NCBI RefSeq assembly: GCF_003610195.1
Contig: NZ_RAPO01000001.1
Coordinates: forward strand, 682,001-746,000
DNA length: 64,000 bases
DNA from: Halopiger aswanensis
GTDB lineage: Archaea > Halobacteriota > Halobacteria > Halobacteriales > Natrialbaceae
Reading direction: 5' to 3'
Part shown: positions 17,342-26,567 of the stretch, piece after piece
Layout of the letters: the number at the start of each line of letters is the position of its first letter
How positions within the stretch are numbered: the stretch's first letter is position 1
The notes under the pieces: generated by a model
What the model saw: the letters and a program-made list of their open reading frames with translations, nothing else
Told to the model about the DNA's origin: nothing
Databases searched by the model: none
Position numbers and translations under genes: made by a program

Positions 17342-17854
17342 TTACGAGGCGTCGTCGGGCACCGGAGGGTCGGACTCGCCCTCCGAATCGGGATCCGGTG
17401 CGACACCGATTTCGTACGCCTCCGGATCCGCCCCCGGCTCGAGCGTCAGGGCCTCGATCCGCGCGACGTCCTTCACGGTCCGCGGCCCGTCCGCCCCGAC
17501 CGCGACGAACCGCGTCTCGTAGTCGCCCGCATCCGCGAGCGGTCGGCCGTTCTTGCCCAGCGCAAGTAGCCCCTCGAGCGCCGTGTCGACGGCGACGCAG
17601 GCTCGGTAGCCGTCGGCCGATTCGACGAGCAGATGAGTCGTCTCGGGCGGTACCGACGCCCGCTCGAGCACCTCGAGCACCGGAACGCCGTACCACGGTT
17701 CGGTGTACCGGTCGCCGGTCGCACAGACGATCTCGCACTCGCGCTCCTCCAGCGGGAGAGCGGCGAGCGCGGCGCCGTCGATCGTCGTCTCCTCCTCGCC
17801 GACCAACCGAATCGACGACGAGAGAGACGGGACGTGAAGGTCACCGTCGGCCAT
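17342..17854 (-). CDS. Oxidoreductase molybdopterin-binding-domain-like protein
   Basis: This 170-residue protein resembles the small sulfite-oxidase-type molybdopterin domain. ECEIVCATGDRYTEPWYGVP and VLEVLERASVPPETTHLLVE match the pattern in which a cysteine ligates molybdenum and a Trp-x-Gly-Val loop follows. ADGYRACVAVDTALEGLLALGKNGRPL continues the fold. Full-length enzymes are 250-400 residues with a dimerisation domain or partner heme protein; this one is only the core and lacks an export signal. It may bind the cofactor without being a complete oxidoreductase. The C-terminus is a disordered acidic tail. Confidence 0.65.
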   Translation of the reverse strand: MADGDLHVPSLSSSIRLVGEEETTIDGAALAALPLEERECEIVCATGDRYTEPWYGVPVLEVLERASVPPETTHLLVESADGYRACVAVDTALEGLLALGKNGRPLADAGDYETRFVAVGADGPRTVKDVARIEALTLEPGADPEAYEIGVAPDPDSEGESDPPVPDDAS

Positions 17855-17942
17855 GATCTACTGTAGCCGTGGTAGTATCGTAGCGCCACCGCTCATTCCA
17901 AGCGCGTAGGAATAGCGCGCCGAATCGAACGCAAAACGCGGT

Positions 17943-18800
17943 TCAGACGTCCTGGTACGGCCCGAGCCGCGTCCCGTCGAGCAGGTACGCCTCGCCGTCG
18001 GCCAGCCCGTCGGGCAGGAACGGCGAGAGAAACGACTGGTTCGGGACGTTCACCCACGTCCCGCCGACCAGATCGTTGAACGCGGGGACGACGACCAGCC
18101 GCGGCGGCTCGACGGTCGGCGACTCGAGCCACGAAATCTCCGCGTCCGCGTAGCCCCCGTACTCGCGGAACGGCGCCGGATCGATCCGGCCGCGGAGCCA
18201 CGTCCGCTCGACGCGGCTTCCGCCGACCTCGTCCTCGAGGCGGACGCAGGGGTGTTCGTGGCCGAGACAGACGACGTCGCTCTCGAGAACCGCCGGCGCG
18301 GGCCAGGTGTGGCCGTGGCAGACGCCGACGCCGTCTATGGCGATGCCGTCGCCGGGAACGACGGTGACGCTGGCGAGTTCCGTGTTCCTCGGGTCGCCGA
18401 CGGCACCGTCACCGGCGTCGTTATCGTCGGTCCCGAACCACGTCTCGAGTTGCCCGTCGTGGTTGCCCTTGACGACCGTCACCTCGACCGTCGGCGGGAC
18501 GGACTCGAGCAACACCTCGAGTTCGCCGCGCTCGGCGCCGCCGGGGTCGCCGATCGAGTGCATGAGGTCCCCGAGCACGACCAGCCGGTCGGCGGCGGTT
18601 CGCTCGAGGAGGTCGCACAGTCGCTCGCGGCGGTCGGGCGCGCGGCTGGGGACGTCGACGCCGCGCTCGTAGCGCAGGCCGGCTTCGTAGCCGGCGTGAT
18701 AGTCGGCGACGAGAAGCACGCGATCGCCGCCGACCGTCGCGGTCGCGGCGGGTTCGCCGGGGATGGGCTCGACGAGGGGAATCGGCGATCCCGGTTCCAT
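17943..18800 (-). CDS. rpe: Calcineurin-like metallophosphoesterase of the rpa operon
   Basis: This 285-residue enzyme has the dinuclear metal signature: VADYHAGYEAG (D-x-H), VVLGDLMHS (GD), VVKGNHDGQ (GNHD) and LGHEHPCV (GHxH). It belongs to the ICC-like archaeal phosphoesterases. It is the last gene of the operon after Rpa1 and the RPA-associated protein, 25 bases downstream. In Haloferax volcanii the rpa1 operon likewise ends with a phosphoesterase gene, rpe. A DNA-end or nucleotide substrate linked to ssDNA processing is suggested by context only. The start at 18800 gives MEPGSPIPLVEPIPGEP. Confidence 0.85.
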   Translation of the reverse strand: MEPGSPIPLVEPIPGEPAATATVGGDRVLLVADYHAGYEAGLRYERGVDVPSRAPDRRERLCDLLERTAADRLVVLGDLMHSIGDPGGAERGELEVLLESVPPTVEVTVVKGNHDGQLETWFGTDDNDAGDGAVGDPRNTELASVTVVPGDGIAIDGVGVCHGHTWPAPAVLESDVVCLGHEHPCVRLEDEVGGSRVERTWLRGRIDPAPFREYGGYADAEISWLESPTVEPPRLVVVPAFNDLVGGTWVNVPNQSFLSPFLPDGLADGEAYLLDGTRLGPYQDV

Positions 18801-18825
18801 CGGTCTCGAAATGAAGTGAGACGAG

Positions 18826-20709
18826 TTAGATCGGTTTCAACGTCTCGTCGTTCGGTTCGTAACACTGGCCGCCCATCAGCGCGTCCTGGATGGCGTCCTC
18901 GACCTCGTCCTCGGATGCGCCGGTGTCGGCCGCGACGGTCTCGACCAGTTCCGAGCGGTCGGCACCGTCGCCGTCGTCGAGTTCTGCCATGGTTTCGACG
19001 ACGTAGTCCTGCAGGTCGACGTCGTCTGCGGGTTCGTCGTCGGACTCGTCAGCGGTTTCGTCCTCGGATTCGTCCGCGGCGGACTCCGGTTCTGGTTCCG
19101 ACTCGTCCGGTTCGGCCGCCGTCTCGGCGCCCGACTCCGCTTCGGTCTCCTCGAGTTCGGGTTCGGACTCGGTAACGTCGGTTTCGCCTTCGGAGTCGGA
19201 TTCGGCCGTCTCCTCCTCGAGTCCGGACGTCGGCGGCGCGCCGAGGTCGTCGTCGAGATCGGGATCGGAAGCAGATTCGGCTTCGGTAGCAGCGTCAGTC
19301 CCGGTGTCGGCTGCCGCGTCTCCGTCGTCGGGCTCCGGCACGTCGATGTCGGCTTCGCCGGGTTCCTCGACCTCCGCACCGGTGGTGAACTCGGCGCCGA
19401 ACTCTTCCTCGAGTTGCTCGCGCTCCTCGTCGTCCATCTCGTACATGCCGTCGCCGATATCGTTGGCATCGAAGTCGCCGAGTTCCTCGTCGTCTGCCGG
19501 CTCGTCGGCATCGAATTCGCCGTCGATGTCGGTGTCTGATGCAGCAGCGTCGGTGGATTCGTCGGCGGGTTCGCCCGTATCGGACTCGAGATCGGACGCT
19601 GCCGCGGGTTCGGATTCGGATGCTGGTTCGGGCTCGGACTCCGCAGGTTCGGTCTCGGGTTCGGATTCCGACTCGGATTCGATCCCGCCCTCGCTCTCGA
19701 GTTCGACGCCGGAGTCGTCGCCAACGGGTTCGGTCTCCGTCTCGAGGTCGGTCTCGGTCTCCGTTTCGCTCGAGGCGTCGTGGGCCTCGCTCGTCGCGGT
19801 ACCGGCCGCGGACGACGATTCGACGGTGTCGCCGCCGGCCGCCGGGGCGACCGCTTCGGGTTCGGAGTCGGGTTCCGGCTCCGATCCCGCCTCGACCGCC
19901 GGTTCCTGCTCGGCGTCGCTCGAGACGGCCTCGAGCGCGGATCGATCGACGGCGTCGACGCCGAGATCCGCGAGCGAGTCGAACGTTGCGTCCTCGTACG
20001 CCGGGTTCGTCTCCCCGGGCAGAGCATCGAACGGCCCGACCTGGTCGAGATCGCCGGAAACGACCTCGACGGCCTCGAGCGCGCAGTCGCGCAGGGCCGC
20101 GAGGTACGAGGGGGTCGTGCCGTAGTGTTCCTGTGCGAGCGGGATGCCGGCCGCGAGGCCGGGTTCGACGCCCTGCTCGAGCAGGATGTCGGTCAGGTCG
20201 TCGCCGCGAGCGTTCGCCTCCGCGGCGGCCGCGTACAGTTCGATCCGCTCTACGGTCTGCTCGGCCGCGCTGACGACCCAACGATCGCGCGTGTCGGCGT
20301 CGACCGTCGCGATGCTCTCGGGGCGGATCGACGTGTAGACCTGATCGGAATCCTCGGGCTGGAAGGTGCGTGCCTTCCCGGTGACCGCGACGAACGCCGG
20401 CGGCTCGATCCCCTCGAGGAAGGCGAGTTCGTCGGGCTGGTACTGGCCGGCGTAGACGACAAAGGCGCCGGTCGGGTCGACGACGCGGGCCCGGACCATC
20501 TCGTCGTTGACCGACGTGACTTCGGTCAGCGTGCCGACCGCGAACAGCCGGTTGATCCGGGCGCCGGTCGGCGCGATCACGTAGTTGGGGGCCCGTTCCT
20601 CGTCGCTTTCCGTGTAGGAGACCGACGCGTCGTCGTACTCGGCCGCGAACAGTCGGTAGGCGACTTCGCGGCCCGGAATCTCCATCTCCTCGTCGTCGTT
20701 CGCGCTCAT
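18826..20709 (-). CDS. rpap1: RPA-associated protein with long acidic linker
   Basis: This 627-residue protein partners Rpa1 in the haloarchaeal ssDNA-binding complex. Residues 1-190 hold the conserved part: REVAYRLFAAEYDDASVSY, an OB-fold (INRLFAVGTLTEV to ARVVDPTGAFVVYAGQYQPDELAFL) and PAFVAVTGKARTF. About residues 250-555 are a low-complexity Asp/Glu/Ser/Thr/Pro linker. The C-terminal 65 residues (DLQDYVVETMAELDDGDGAD to DAIQDALMGGQCYEPND) look like a winged helix comparable to the RPA32 C-terminal domain. Its start overlaps the rpa1 stop by four bases (ATGA), implying translational coupling. The linker makes it much longer than the conserved regions alone require. Confidence 0.87.
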   Translation of the reverse strand: MSANDDEEMEIPGREVAYRLFAAEYDDASVSYTESDEERAPNYVIAPTGARINRLFAVGTLTEVTSVNDEMVRARVVDPTGAFVVYAGQYQPDELAFLEGIEPPAFVAVTGKARTFQPEDSDQVYTSIRPESIATVDADTRDRWVVSAAEQTVERIELYAAAAEANARGDDLTDILLEQGVEPGLAAGIPLAQEHYGTTPSYLAALRDCALEAVEVVSGDLDQVGPFDALPGETNPAYEDATFDSLADLGVDAVDRSALEAVSSDAEQEPAVEAGSEPEPDSEPEAVAPAAGGDTVESSSAAGTATSEAHDASSETETETDLETETEPVGDDSGVELESEGGIESESESEPETEPAESEPEPASESEPAAASDLESDTGEPADESTDAAASDTDIDGEFDADEPADDEELGDFDANDIGDGMYEMDDEEREQLEEEFGAEFTTGAEVEEPGEADIDVPEPDDGDAAADTGTDAATEAESASDPDLDDDLGAPPTSGLEEETAESDSEGETDVTESEPELEETEAESGAETAAEPDESEPEPESAADESEDETADESDDEPADDVDLQDYVVETMAELDDGDGADRSELVETVAADTGASEDEVEDAIQDALMGGQCYEPNDETLKPI

Positions 20710-21980
20710 GCTCGCACCTCCTCGAGGAAGGCAGTTGCACGCGCCTCCGGATCGTCGTCGCTCTCCATGAACGTCTCAGCGTCTAAGTTCGCGCCGTACT
20801 CGTCGACCGAGAGGTGCCCGCGCACGCGGTACTCGCGGCCGACGATGCGCTCGCGGATCCGATCGGCGACGACCTCCTGGTCCATCGCCTCGCGGGCCTG
20901 CTCTAAGGCGTCCTCGAGCGTGCCGCCGTAGACGTCTTCCGTGAGTTCGTCGTCGAGGACGGCCGTGAGGGTGCCGGTACCGTCGTCGATAATCGCCTTC
21001 ACGCGCAGGTCGTCGATGCCGTCCACGTCGCCGTGGGTCCGACACTGGCCCTTCTGGATGACCCGGTAGCACTCCGGACAGCGCTGGATGAGTCCAGATC
21101 CATCGCGGACCGCGATGACGTTGCCGACGACCTCGACGTCGTAGATGCCACCCGTTCGGACGGCCTCGCCGACGTCCATCGTCGTCGTGTCCGCGCCGAC
21201 GTCGATCTCGCGCTCGAGGTCGGTGACCCTCGAGAACTCCGAGACGTTGACCTCGGGGACGCCGCGGAACTCCTGGACGTAGGCGTTCTCGATGCGGACC
21301 GCGTTGCCCTCCTCGATCTCGGGTGCCGGGTCCCAGTTCGTGAAGGGCAGGCGGCCGCTCTCGTCGCCGAAGACGCCGCTCAGGATTTCGGTCTCGCCGT
21401 CGCGGCCGTCGATGGTGCGCCGTTCGCACTCGACGACCGTTACTTCGATGTTTACCGCGCGGTCGCCCGTCCGGAGGTCGGCGAGTTGCGCGTCGCCGCC
21501 GATCTCGTAGGGGATCTCCGGCGACTCCTCTTGGAAGGAGAGCGAGGTGCTCTCGCCTACGTTGAGTTCGGGTTCGCCGTCCCACTCGCGGACGCCGGCG
21601 TTGCCGGCGGTGATCGTATCGCCCGGCGAGAGGCCGAAGTCCTCCCACGCGGTGTAGTCGATGACGCCGGTGTCGTCGGCGAGGCGACCCTCGACGATGA
21701 CGTGGTCGTCGCCCTGGTAGCGGATCGATCGCTTGCCCGCCGTGAGGACGACACCCGTGACGGTGACGTTGCCGTCGTCCGGGGAAATGTCGGCGATATC
21801 CTTCGATTCTGGTGTCGCACCGCCGCCGCTCGAGCCGTCGCCGTACTTCCGGCGAAGGCTCTGTTTGGCCTCGTCGACGGGAACGCTGTACTCCACCAAG
21901 TTCTGCAGGTCGGATTTGACCTCCTCTTTGTCGACGCCGAGGTCGGAGGCGAGATCCTCGGCATGATCATCGAGTTCCAT
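20706..21980 (-). CDS. rpa1: Single-stranded DNA-binding protein Rpa1 (RPA-like)
   Basis: This 424-residue protein coats ssDNA in replication and repair. After a helical N-terminus (DDHAEDLASDLGVDKEEVKS) come three tandem OB-folds: NVTVTGVVLTAGKRSIRYQ to DYTAWEDFGLSPGD, RAVNIEVTVVECERRTID to FTNWDPAPEIEEGNAVRIEN, and a third with a zinc finger CPECYRVIQKGQCRTHGDV (Cys-x2-Cys...Cys-x-His). The order matches haloarchaeal Rpa1. It is first in the operon rpa1-rpap1-rpe. On the minus strand TTTAAA (22004-22009) sits 27 bases before the ATG, so the transcript is probably leaderless. The helicase gene diverges from it. Confidence 0.93.
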   Translation of the reverse strand: MELDDHAEDLASDLGVDKEEVKSDLQNLVEYSVPVDEAKQSLRRKYGDGSSGGGATPESKDIADISPDDGNVTVTGVVLTAGKRSIRYQGDDHVIVEGRLADDTGVIDYTAWEDFGLSPGDTITAGNAGVREWDGEPELNVGESTSLSFQEESPEIPYEIGGDAQLADLRTGDRAVNIEVTVVECERRTIDGRDGETEILSGVFGDESGRLPFTNWDPAPEIEEGNAVRIENAYVQEFRGVPEVNVSEFSRVTDLEREIDVGADTTTMDVGEAVRTGGIYDVEVVGNVIAVRDGSGLIQRCPECYRVIQKGQCRTHGDVDGIDDLRVKAIIDDGTGTLTAVLDDELTEDVYGGTLEDALEQAREAMDQEVVADRIRERIVGREYRVRGHLSVDEYGANLDAETFMESDDDPEARATAFLEEVRA

Positions 21981-22115
21981 TCGTCCGTAATTGGCGTGCA
22001 GGATTTAAAAGCGTTCCCGCAGTGGGGCGAAAGTGATCGACCGAGTCGGTGTCGACACTGTCGATACGTCACCGCGACGCAAAGATTTAGGAGCGAATAC
22101 TTCGATCGCAGCGAT
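21981..22115. promoter_or_regulatory. Bidirectional promoter region, rpa1 and helicase
   Basis: The 135-base gap between divergent starts contains two TATA-like boxes: TTTAAA at 22004-22009 for rpa1 and AGATTTAG at 22083-22090 for the helicase, each about 27 bases from its ATG. No clear shared operator is evident. Confidence 0.5.
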
Positions 22116-24413
22116 ATGTCCCTCCTCTTCGAGAGCGCGATCGACGACTTCGATCTCTCGTCTGCGGCCCTGTATTCGCCCTCCGACGACGACCTCGAGC
22201 CGACTCGGGACGAGCCGATCCCCGTCGACGGCATCGTCGAGTACGCGAGTCACCACGAGGGGCTCGCCCACCCCGAGAAGGACGACTGGATCGCGATTCC
22301 GCTGCACGAACGGGACGGCGCGGCGCTGACGGGTGAGTACGTCGCGTACACGGATCACGCGCTCCACGGCGAGGTGTTCGTCTACGACGACGGCGGCGAG
22401 CACGAATCGATCGACCGCGACGCGTTCGTCAGATCGTTGCTGGCCGAGCGGGTGCGCTTCTGGCACTCCGACTACGCGCCCGCCGAGCCGCCCGCGTACT
22501 TCGACTCGCCGATCGCGGAGCGTGAACCCGCACGGAACCCAGTCACCGACGATCCGGACGCCTTCTTCGACGAACTCGAGTCGTTCGTCCGCGCGGAGAT
22601 GGAGGCCCAACGCGACGAGAACCGAGAACGAGCGGCCGGAAAGTCAGCTAAACGGCTCCGCAGAGAGGGGTTCGGCGCGATTCCCTCGCTGTCGTCGCTG
22701 GGCCGGCCGGACGACGGCGTCTACCGGTTCCGAGTTGATGACAGTGCGGGTGACGACGGCAGCGACGGCGATGTCGAAGATGACCGGCGAGACCGATACC
22801 GGTACGTCCAGGACGAGTTCGGCATCTACGAGGGCAACGAGGTGCTGCTCCACCCGCCGAGCGAGGAGCACGCGCCCGACGAGTTTCCGATCCCGGCGAC
22901 GGTCGACGCGATCGAGGGGACGACCGTCTCACTCGCGATCGACTGGCGCGAAATCGAGAACCGGACGACCGTCGGCGGCTACCTGAACAAGAAACGACGC
23001 GGCTTCGCGGCGACGCTGCTGTTGAACCCTGTCCCGTACGACCGGGAACTCGAGGCGATCGAGCGGGTCCGCGAGCGAGAGGACCTTCGAGCCCTGCTGA
23101 CCGGCGGGACGGCGGTCACCTTCGGCGACACCGCCGGCGTCAAGAGCAGCCAGCAGGACGTCGAACTGAACCAGGAGCAGGAACTGGCGGTCTCCTGTGC
23201 CCTGCTCGCCGACCAACTGTTCTGCATCCACGGCCCGCCGGGGACGGGCAAGACGCGGACCCTCGTCGAAGTCGTCAGGCGGTCCGTCGAGGCCGGCGAC
23301 GACGTCCTCGTCTGCGCCGACTCGAACCAGGCGGTGGACAACCTCGTCGCCGGCTCGAGCACCCCCGATTCGGCCGACGAACGGTCGCTGCACGCCTACG
23401 CCCAGCACGGGGCCGGCGAGTTCGTCCTCCGACGCGCCAACGCCGGGAACTCGTCGAACGACGTCGTTAGTCGACAGTATGCGGGCTGCGACGGCCGGGC
23501 CGACGTTGTCGCCGCGACCAACAGCAGCGCGGCCGCCCTCGAGCGCGAGTTCGACGTGCTCGTGCTCGACGAGGCGACCCAGGCCACGTGTACCGCCTCC
23601 TGCATCCCGCTCTCGCGGACCGAGAAGGTGATCCTCGCGGGCGACCACAAGCAGCTCCCGCCGTTCAGCGCGACCGAGGAGCCGCCCGAGTCGGCGGCCG
23701 GTCTCTCGCTATTCGAACACCTCTACGCCGACGGCGGCGTCTATGAGGGCGTCGGCGTCCAGCTGCGGACCCAGTACCGGATGCACCGCGATGTCGCCTG
23801 GTTCCCAAACCGCCGGTTCTACGACCGCGCGCTGCGGCAGGGCCGGGACGTCGACGCGCTCGCGGACCGCCCGGCGCTCGTGGGCTACGACGTCGGCGGC
23901 AGCGAGGAGACCGTCGACCGCTCGACGAAAAACGAGGCGGAGGCGCGACTCGTCGCACACCTCGTTTCGGAACTCCTCGAGGAAAACGATCTCGAACCCT
24001 CGGACGTCGGCGTCATCACGCCGTACACGGCGCAGGTGGCTGCGATTCGCGGGACACTGCGCCGGCACCTCGAGCGCGATCGGGGCCGCGAGGTCACCGT
24101 CGATACGATCGACTCCTTCCAGGGCAGCGAAAAAACGGCGATCGTGCTCTCGCTGGTCCGGAGCAACGCCGACGGCGAGATCGGCTTCCTCGGCCGGCCG
24201 CTGGACGGGCCGCGCCGGCTGAACGTGGCGATGACCCGCGCCCAGCGGTACTGCGCGATCGTCGGGGACTGGTACACGCTCCGCAGCGACGCCCGCGGCG
24301 CGGCGGCCGCCGCCGATCCTGAATTCGACCTGTACGACGACCTCCACTCGTTCCTCGAGCACACGGGCCGACTCCGCGAGGTCGAACCGGAGTTCATCCC
24401 GGTGCCGGAGTGA
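22116..24413 (+). CDS. Superfamily I helicase, DNA2/NAM7 (UPF1-like) type
   Basis: This 765-residue ATPase has the full SF1B set: Walker A GPPGTGKT at residues 373-380, VCADSNQAVDNLV (Ia), VLVLDEATQATC (motif II, DEAT), ILAGDHKQLPPF (III), RTQYRMHRDVAWFPNRRFY (IV), VDTIDSFQGSEK (V) and NVAMTRAQ (VI). The first 300 residues are a variable acidic region with a probable beta-barrel (DEFPIPATVDAIEGTTVSL) like the 1B domain of UPF1 relatives. The role is probably 5'-3' unwinding in repair or RNA handling; divergence from the rpa operon hints at ssDNA metabolism. I reject a longer in-frame extension to 21033 because it runs through rpa1; translation starts at the ATG at 22116. Confidence 0.9.
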   Translation: MSLLFESAIDDFDLSSAALYSPSDDDLEPTRDEPIPVDGIVEYASHHEGLAHPEKDDWIAIPLHERDGAALTGEYVAYTDHALHGEVFVYDDGGEHESIDRDAFVRSLLAERVRFWHSDYAPAEPPAYFDSPIAEREPARNPVTDDPDAFFDELESFVRAEMEAQRDENRERAAGKSAKRLRREGFGAIPSLSSLGRPDDGVYRFRVDDSAGDDGSDGDVEDDRRDRYRYVQDEFGIYEGNEVLLHPPSEEHAPDEFPIPATVDAIEGTTVSLAIDWREIENRTTVGGYLNKKRRGFAATLLLNPVPYDRELEAIERVREREDLRALLTGGTAVTFGDTAGVKSSQQDVELNQEQELAVSCALLADQLFCIHGPPGTGKTRTLVEVVRRSVEAGDDVLVCADSNQAVDNLVAGSSTPDSADERSLHAYAQHGAGEFVLRRANAGNSSNDVVSRQYAGCDGRADVVAATNSSAAALEREFDVLVLDEATQATCTASCIPLSRTEKVILAGDHKQLPPFSATEEPPESAAGLSLFEHLYADGGVYEGVGVQLRTQYRMHRDVAWFPNRRFYDRALRQGRDVDALADRPALVGYDVGGSEETVDRSTKNEAEARLVAHLVSELLEENDLEPSDVGVITPYTAQVAAIRGTLRRHLERDRGREVTVDTIDSFQGSEKTAIVLSLVRSNADGEIGFLGRPLDGPRRLNVAMTRAQRYCAIVGDWYTLRSDARGAAAAADPEFDLYDDLHSFLEHTGRLREVEPEFIPVPE

Positions 24414-24453
24414 TCACGTCTCCGACTGGGCCGCGCGGCACCGTCGGCCGTCG

Positions 24454-25173
24454 CTACTCGACTACGGCGACCATCTCGGTGACCGAGTGCGCGCCGGTAT
24501 CCACTTCGACGGGGAACTCTTCGCGACCGCCCGACGGATCTCCCGCACGGAACTCGAGGATGATCGTCCGCCGTTCGCCGGGTGCAAGCGTCAGCATGCG
24601 GCTATCCTCGACCTCGGGACTGTAACCGACGATCAACTCGATATCCGTCCGCCCGGTCTCGTCGCCGACGTTTTCGATCGTCGCGTACACCTCGAGCAGT
24701 TCGGAGGCTCCGACGGGCGAGTTCGTCCAGACGGAGTCGACCTCGAACAGCGCGGGATCACCTGTCCAGGTAGTGACCGTCACCATCTCGGTGACCGAAT
24801 GCGCGCCCGTATCCACCCGGACCGGGAACTCCTCGTGACCGCCCGACGGGTCCCCCGCACGGAACTCGAGGGTGATCGTCCGCCGTTCACCCGGTGCGAG
24901 GGTTAGCATCCGCCTGTCTTCGACTTCGGGACTGTAGCCGACGATTAGCTCGACGTCCGTTCGCCCCGTCTCGCCACCGACGTTCTCGATCGTTGCGTGC
25001 ACCTCGAGAACCTCCCCCGGACCGACGGGCGAATTCGTCCAGCGGTTCGTTACCTCGAACAGCGCAGGATCCTGTGCCCCGACGACTCCTCGCGTATCGG
25101 CGGTTGTCACCCCACTGAAACCGCCTACCCCAAGACCTCCGCCCGCGATCGTGATGAACCGTCGCCGGTTCAT
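24454..25173 (-). CDS. Tat-exported protein with two CARDB-like repeats
   Basis: This 239-residue protein begins MNRRRFITIAGGGLGVGGF, a twin-arginine signal. The mature part is two tandem beta-sandwich domains of the CARDB type (cell-adhesion-related, APHP-like), residues 35-138 and 139-239. Each contains WTNSPVG, EVxATIENVGxETGRTD, ELIVGYSPEVED and LTLAPGERRTI. They are about 85% identical, pointing to recent internal duplication. Such domains usually act as surface spacers or adhesins; no catalytic region is present. I start at 25173, not at the longer open frame, because the RR motif lies there. Confidence 0.78.
   Translation of the reverse strand: MNRRRFITIAGGGLGVGGFSGVTTADTRGVVGAQDPALFEVTNRWTNSPVGPGEVLEVHATIENVGGETGRTDVELIVGYSPEVEDRRMLTLAPGERRTITLEFRAGDPSGGHEEFPVRVDTGAHSVTEMVTVTTWTGDPALFEVDSVWTNSPVGASELLEVYATIENVGDETGRTDIELIVGYSPEVEDSRMLTLAPGERRTIILEFRAGDPSGGREEFPVEVDTGAHSVTEMVAVVE
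24457..25071 (-). repeat. Tandem duplication encoding two CARDB domains
   Basis: Two in-frame units, 24760-25071 (312 bases) and 24457-24759 (303 bases), encode near-identical domains that differ at about 15 of 100 aligned residues. DNA similarity is also obvious, for example the repeated stretch encoding LTLAPGERRT. Confidence 0.85.
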
Positions 25174-25315
25174 ACTCGGGGCTACCGTGTCAATTCCTAT
25201 CAAACAGTAGTGTACGGTTCGTCGGTACAAACTGTTCGGATTTCCGATCACCCGTCGATTCGGTACGGTCGTTGATCGCCGCTACTTTAACCCGTTTCGT
25301 GGTGTGTGATCGGAC

Positions 25316-26554
25316 ATGAATCGCTTCCCCTCGAGCGACCGCGACACCGCGTTCCGATTCGAGTACCACCCGGCGACGATCCGGTTCGGCGACGGCTGCG
25401 TCGCCGATCTCGAGGACGAACTCGAGCGGCTGGGCCTCGAGCGCGCGCTGGTCGTCTGCGGCTCGACGGTCGGCGACACGCCGGTGGTGATCGAGCCGGT
25501 GAAATCCGGGCTCGGCGACCGGCTGGCGGGCGTCTTCGACGAGACGACGACGAAGAAGCGCCTGTCGACGGCGCTCGACGGCGTTGCGCGAGCGGAAGCC
25601 GAGAACGCCGACGCGCTGGTCGCCCTCGGCGGCGGCAGCAGCCTCGACGTCGCGACGGTGATGAGCGTTCTCGCCGCGCGAGATGCGTCGTCCGCAGCGG
25701 TAGCCGAAGAGTTCGAGGAGACGGGAACCATCGCCGTGCCGGACGACGCGGCCTTGCTGCCAGTCGTCACCGTTCCGACGACGCTGGCGGGCGCCGACCT
25801 CTCGCAGGTCGCCGGCGTCACGGCGGCACCGGACTCGAGCCCGGTCGAGGCGGAGATCGGCGGCGGCATCTCGGACCCGCGACTGATGCCCGAGGCGGCG
25901 TTCTACGATCCCGAACTCGTGGCGACGACGCCCGACTCGGTGCTGGCCGGCTCCGCGATGAACGGCTTCGACAAGGGCGTCGAGACGCTCTACGCCGCCA
26001 ACGCGACGACGATCACCGACGCGACGGCCAGACACGGCCTCGAGAAGCTCGCGGACGGCCTGCGCGCGTTCGGCGACGGCGACCGCGACACTGAAACGTT
26101 CGAGACGATCCTCGAGGGGCTCGTCCTCGTCCAGTACGGGGTCTCCCGGCCGGAGGGGACGACGCTCTCGATCATTCACGCGTTCGGTCACGGACTCACC
26201 AGAACCTACGACGTCCAGCAGGGGGCCGCCCACGCCGTCGTCGCGCCGCACGTCCTCGAGTACCTCTTCGAGCGCGAAGACGCCGGAGCTATCGACGCAC
26301 GGTCAGGCCTGCTCGCGAACGCGCTCGGCGTCGACAACGCCGCGGATCACGGCGCCGCGGTCGTCGAGGCTGTGACGGAGATTCGGGACGCGCTCGAGTT
26401 ACCCGCGAAGCTGCGCAACGTCGACGGCCCGCAGCCCGAGGCGTTCGATAAGGTTGCCGAGGACGTGCTGGCGGACGGATTCATGGAAAACGCGCCGCCG
26501 GGGCTGGAGCCGTCGCGTGCGGCGATCGAGGACATTCTCGAGGCGGCGTGGTGA
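25316..26554 (+). CDS. Iron-containing alcohol dehydrogenase family protein
   Basis: This 412-residue NAD(P)-dependent oxidoreductase belongs to the group III metal-dependent ADH family. FEYHPATIRFGDGCVADLED starts the fold. LVALGGGSSLDVAT is the dinucleotide-binding GGGS motif. TTLAGADLSQVA and MNGFDKGVETLYAAN continue the domain. Metal-binding histidines lie in IIHAFGHGLTRTY and QGAAHAVVAPHV. In this family 1,3-propanediol, butanol and lactaldehyde reductases are mixed, so the substrate stays open; TTLAGADLSQ differs from the usual GTGSE pattern. It stands alone, with the Tat protein gene diverging upstream. Confidence 0.85.
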   Translation: MNRFPSSDRDTAFRFEYHPATIRFGDGCVADLEDELERLGLERALVVCGSTVGDTPVVIEPVKSGLGDRLAGVFDETTTKKRLSTALDGVARAEAENADALVALGGGSSLDVATVMSVLAARDASSAAVAEEFEETGTIAVPDDAALLPVVTVPTTLAGADLSQVAGVTAAPDSSPVEAEIGGGISDPRLMPEAAFYDPELVATTPDSVLAGSAMNGFDKGVETLYAANATTITDATARHGLEKLADGLRAFGDGDRDTETFETILEGLVLVQYGVSRPEGTTLSIIHAFGHGLTRTYDVQQGAAHAVVAPHVLEYLFEREDAGAIDARSGLLANALGVDNAADHGAAVVEAVTEIRDALELPAKLRNVDGPQPEAFDKVAEDVLADGFMENAPPGLEPSRAAIEDILEAAW

Positions 26555-26567
26555 GGGTCGCGCCGTC

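Noticed and set aside
21033..22115. In-frame extension of the helicase to 1126 residues
   Set aside because: It runs antisense through most of rpa1, whose translation is clearly conserved; the conserved helicase start is the ATG at 22116 with a TATA-like box upstream.
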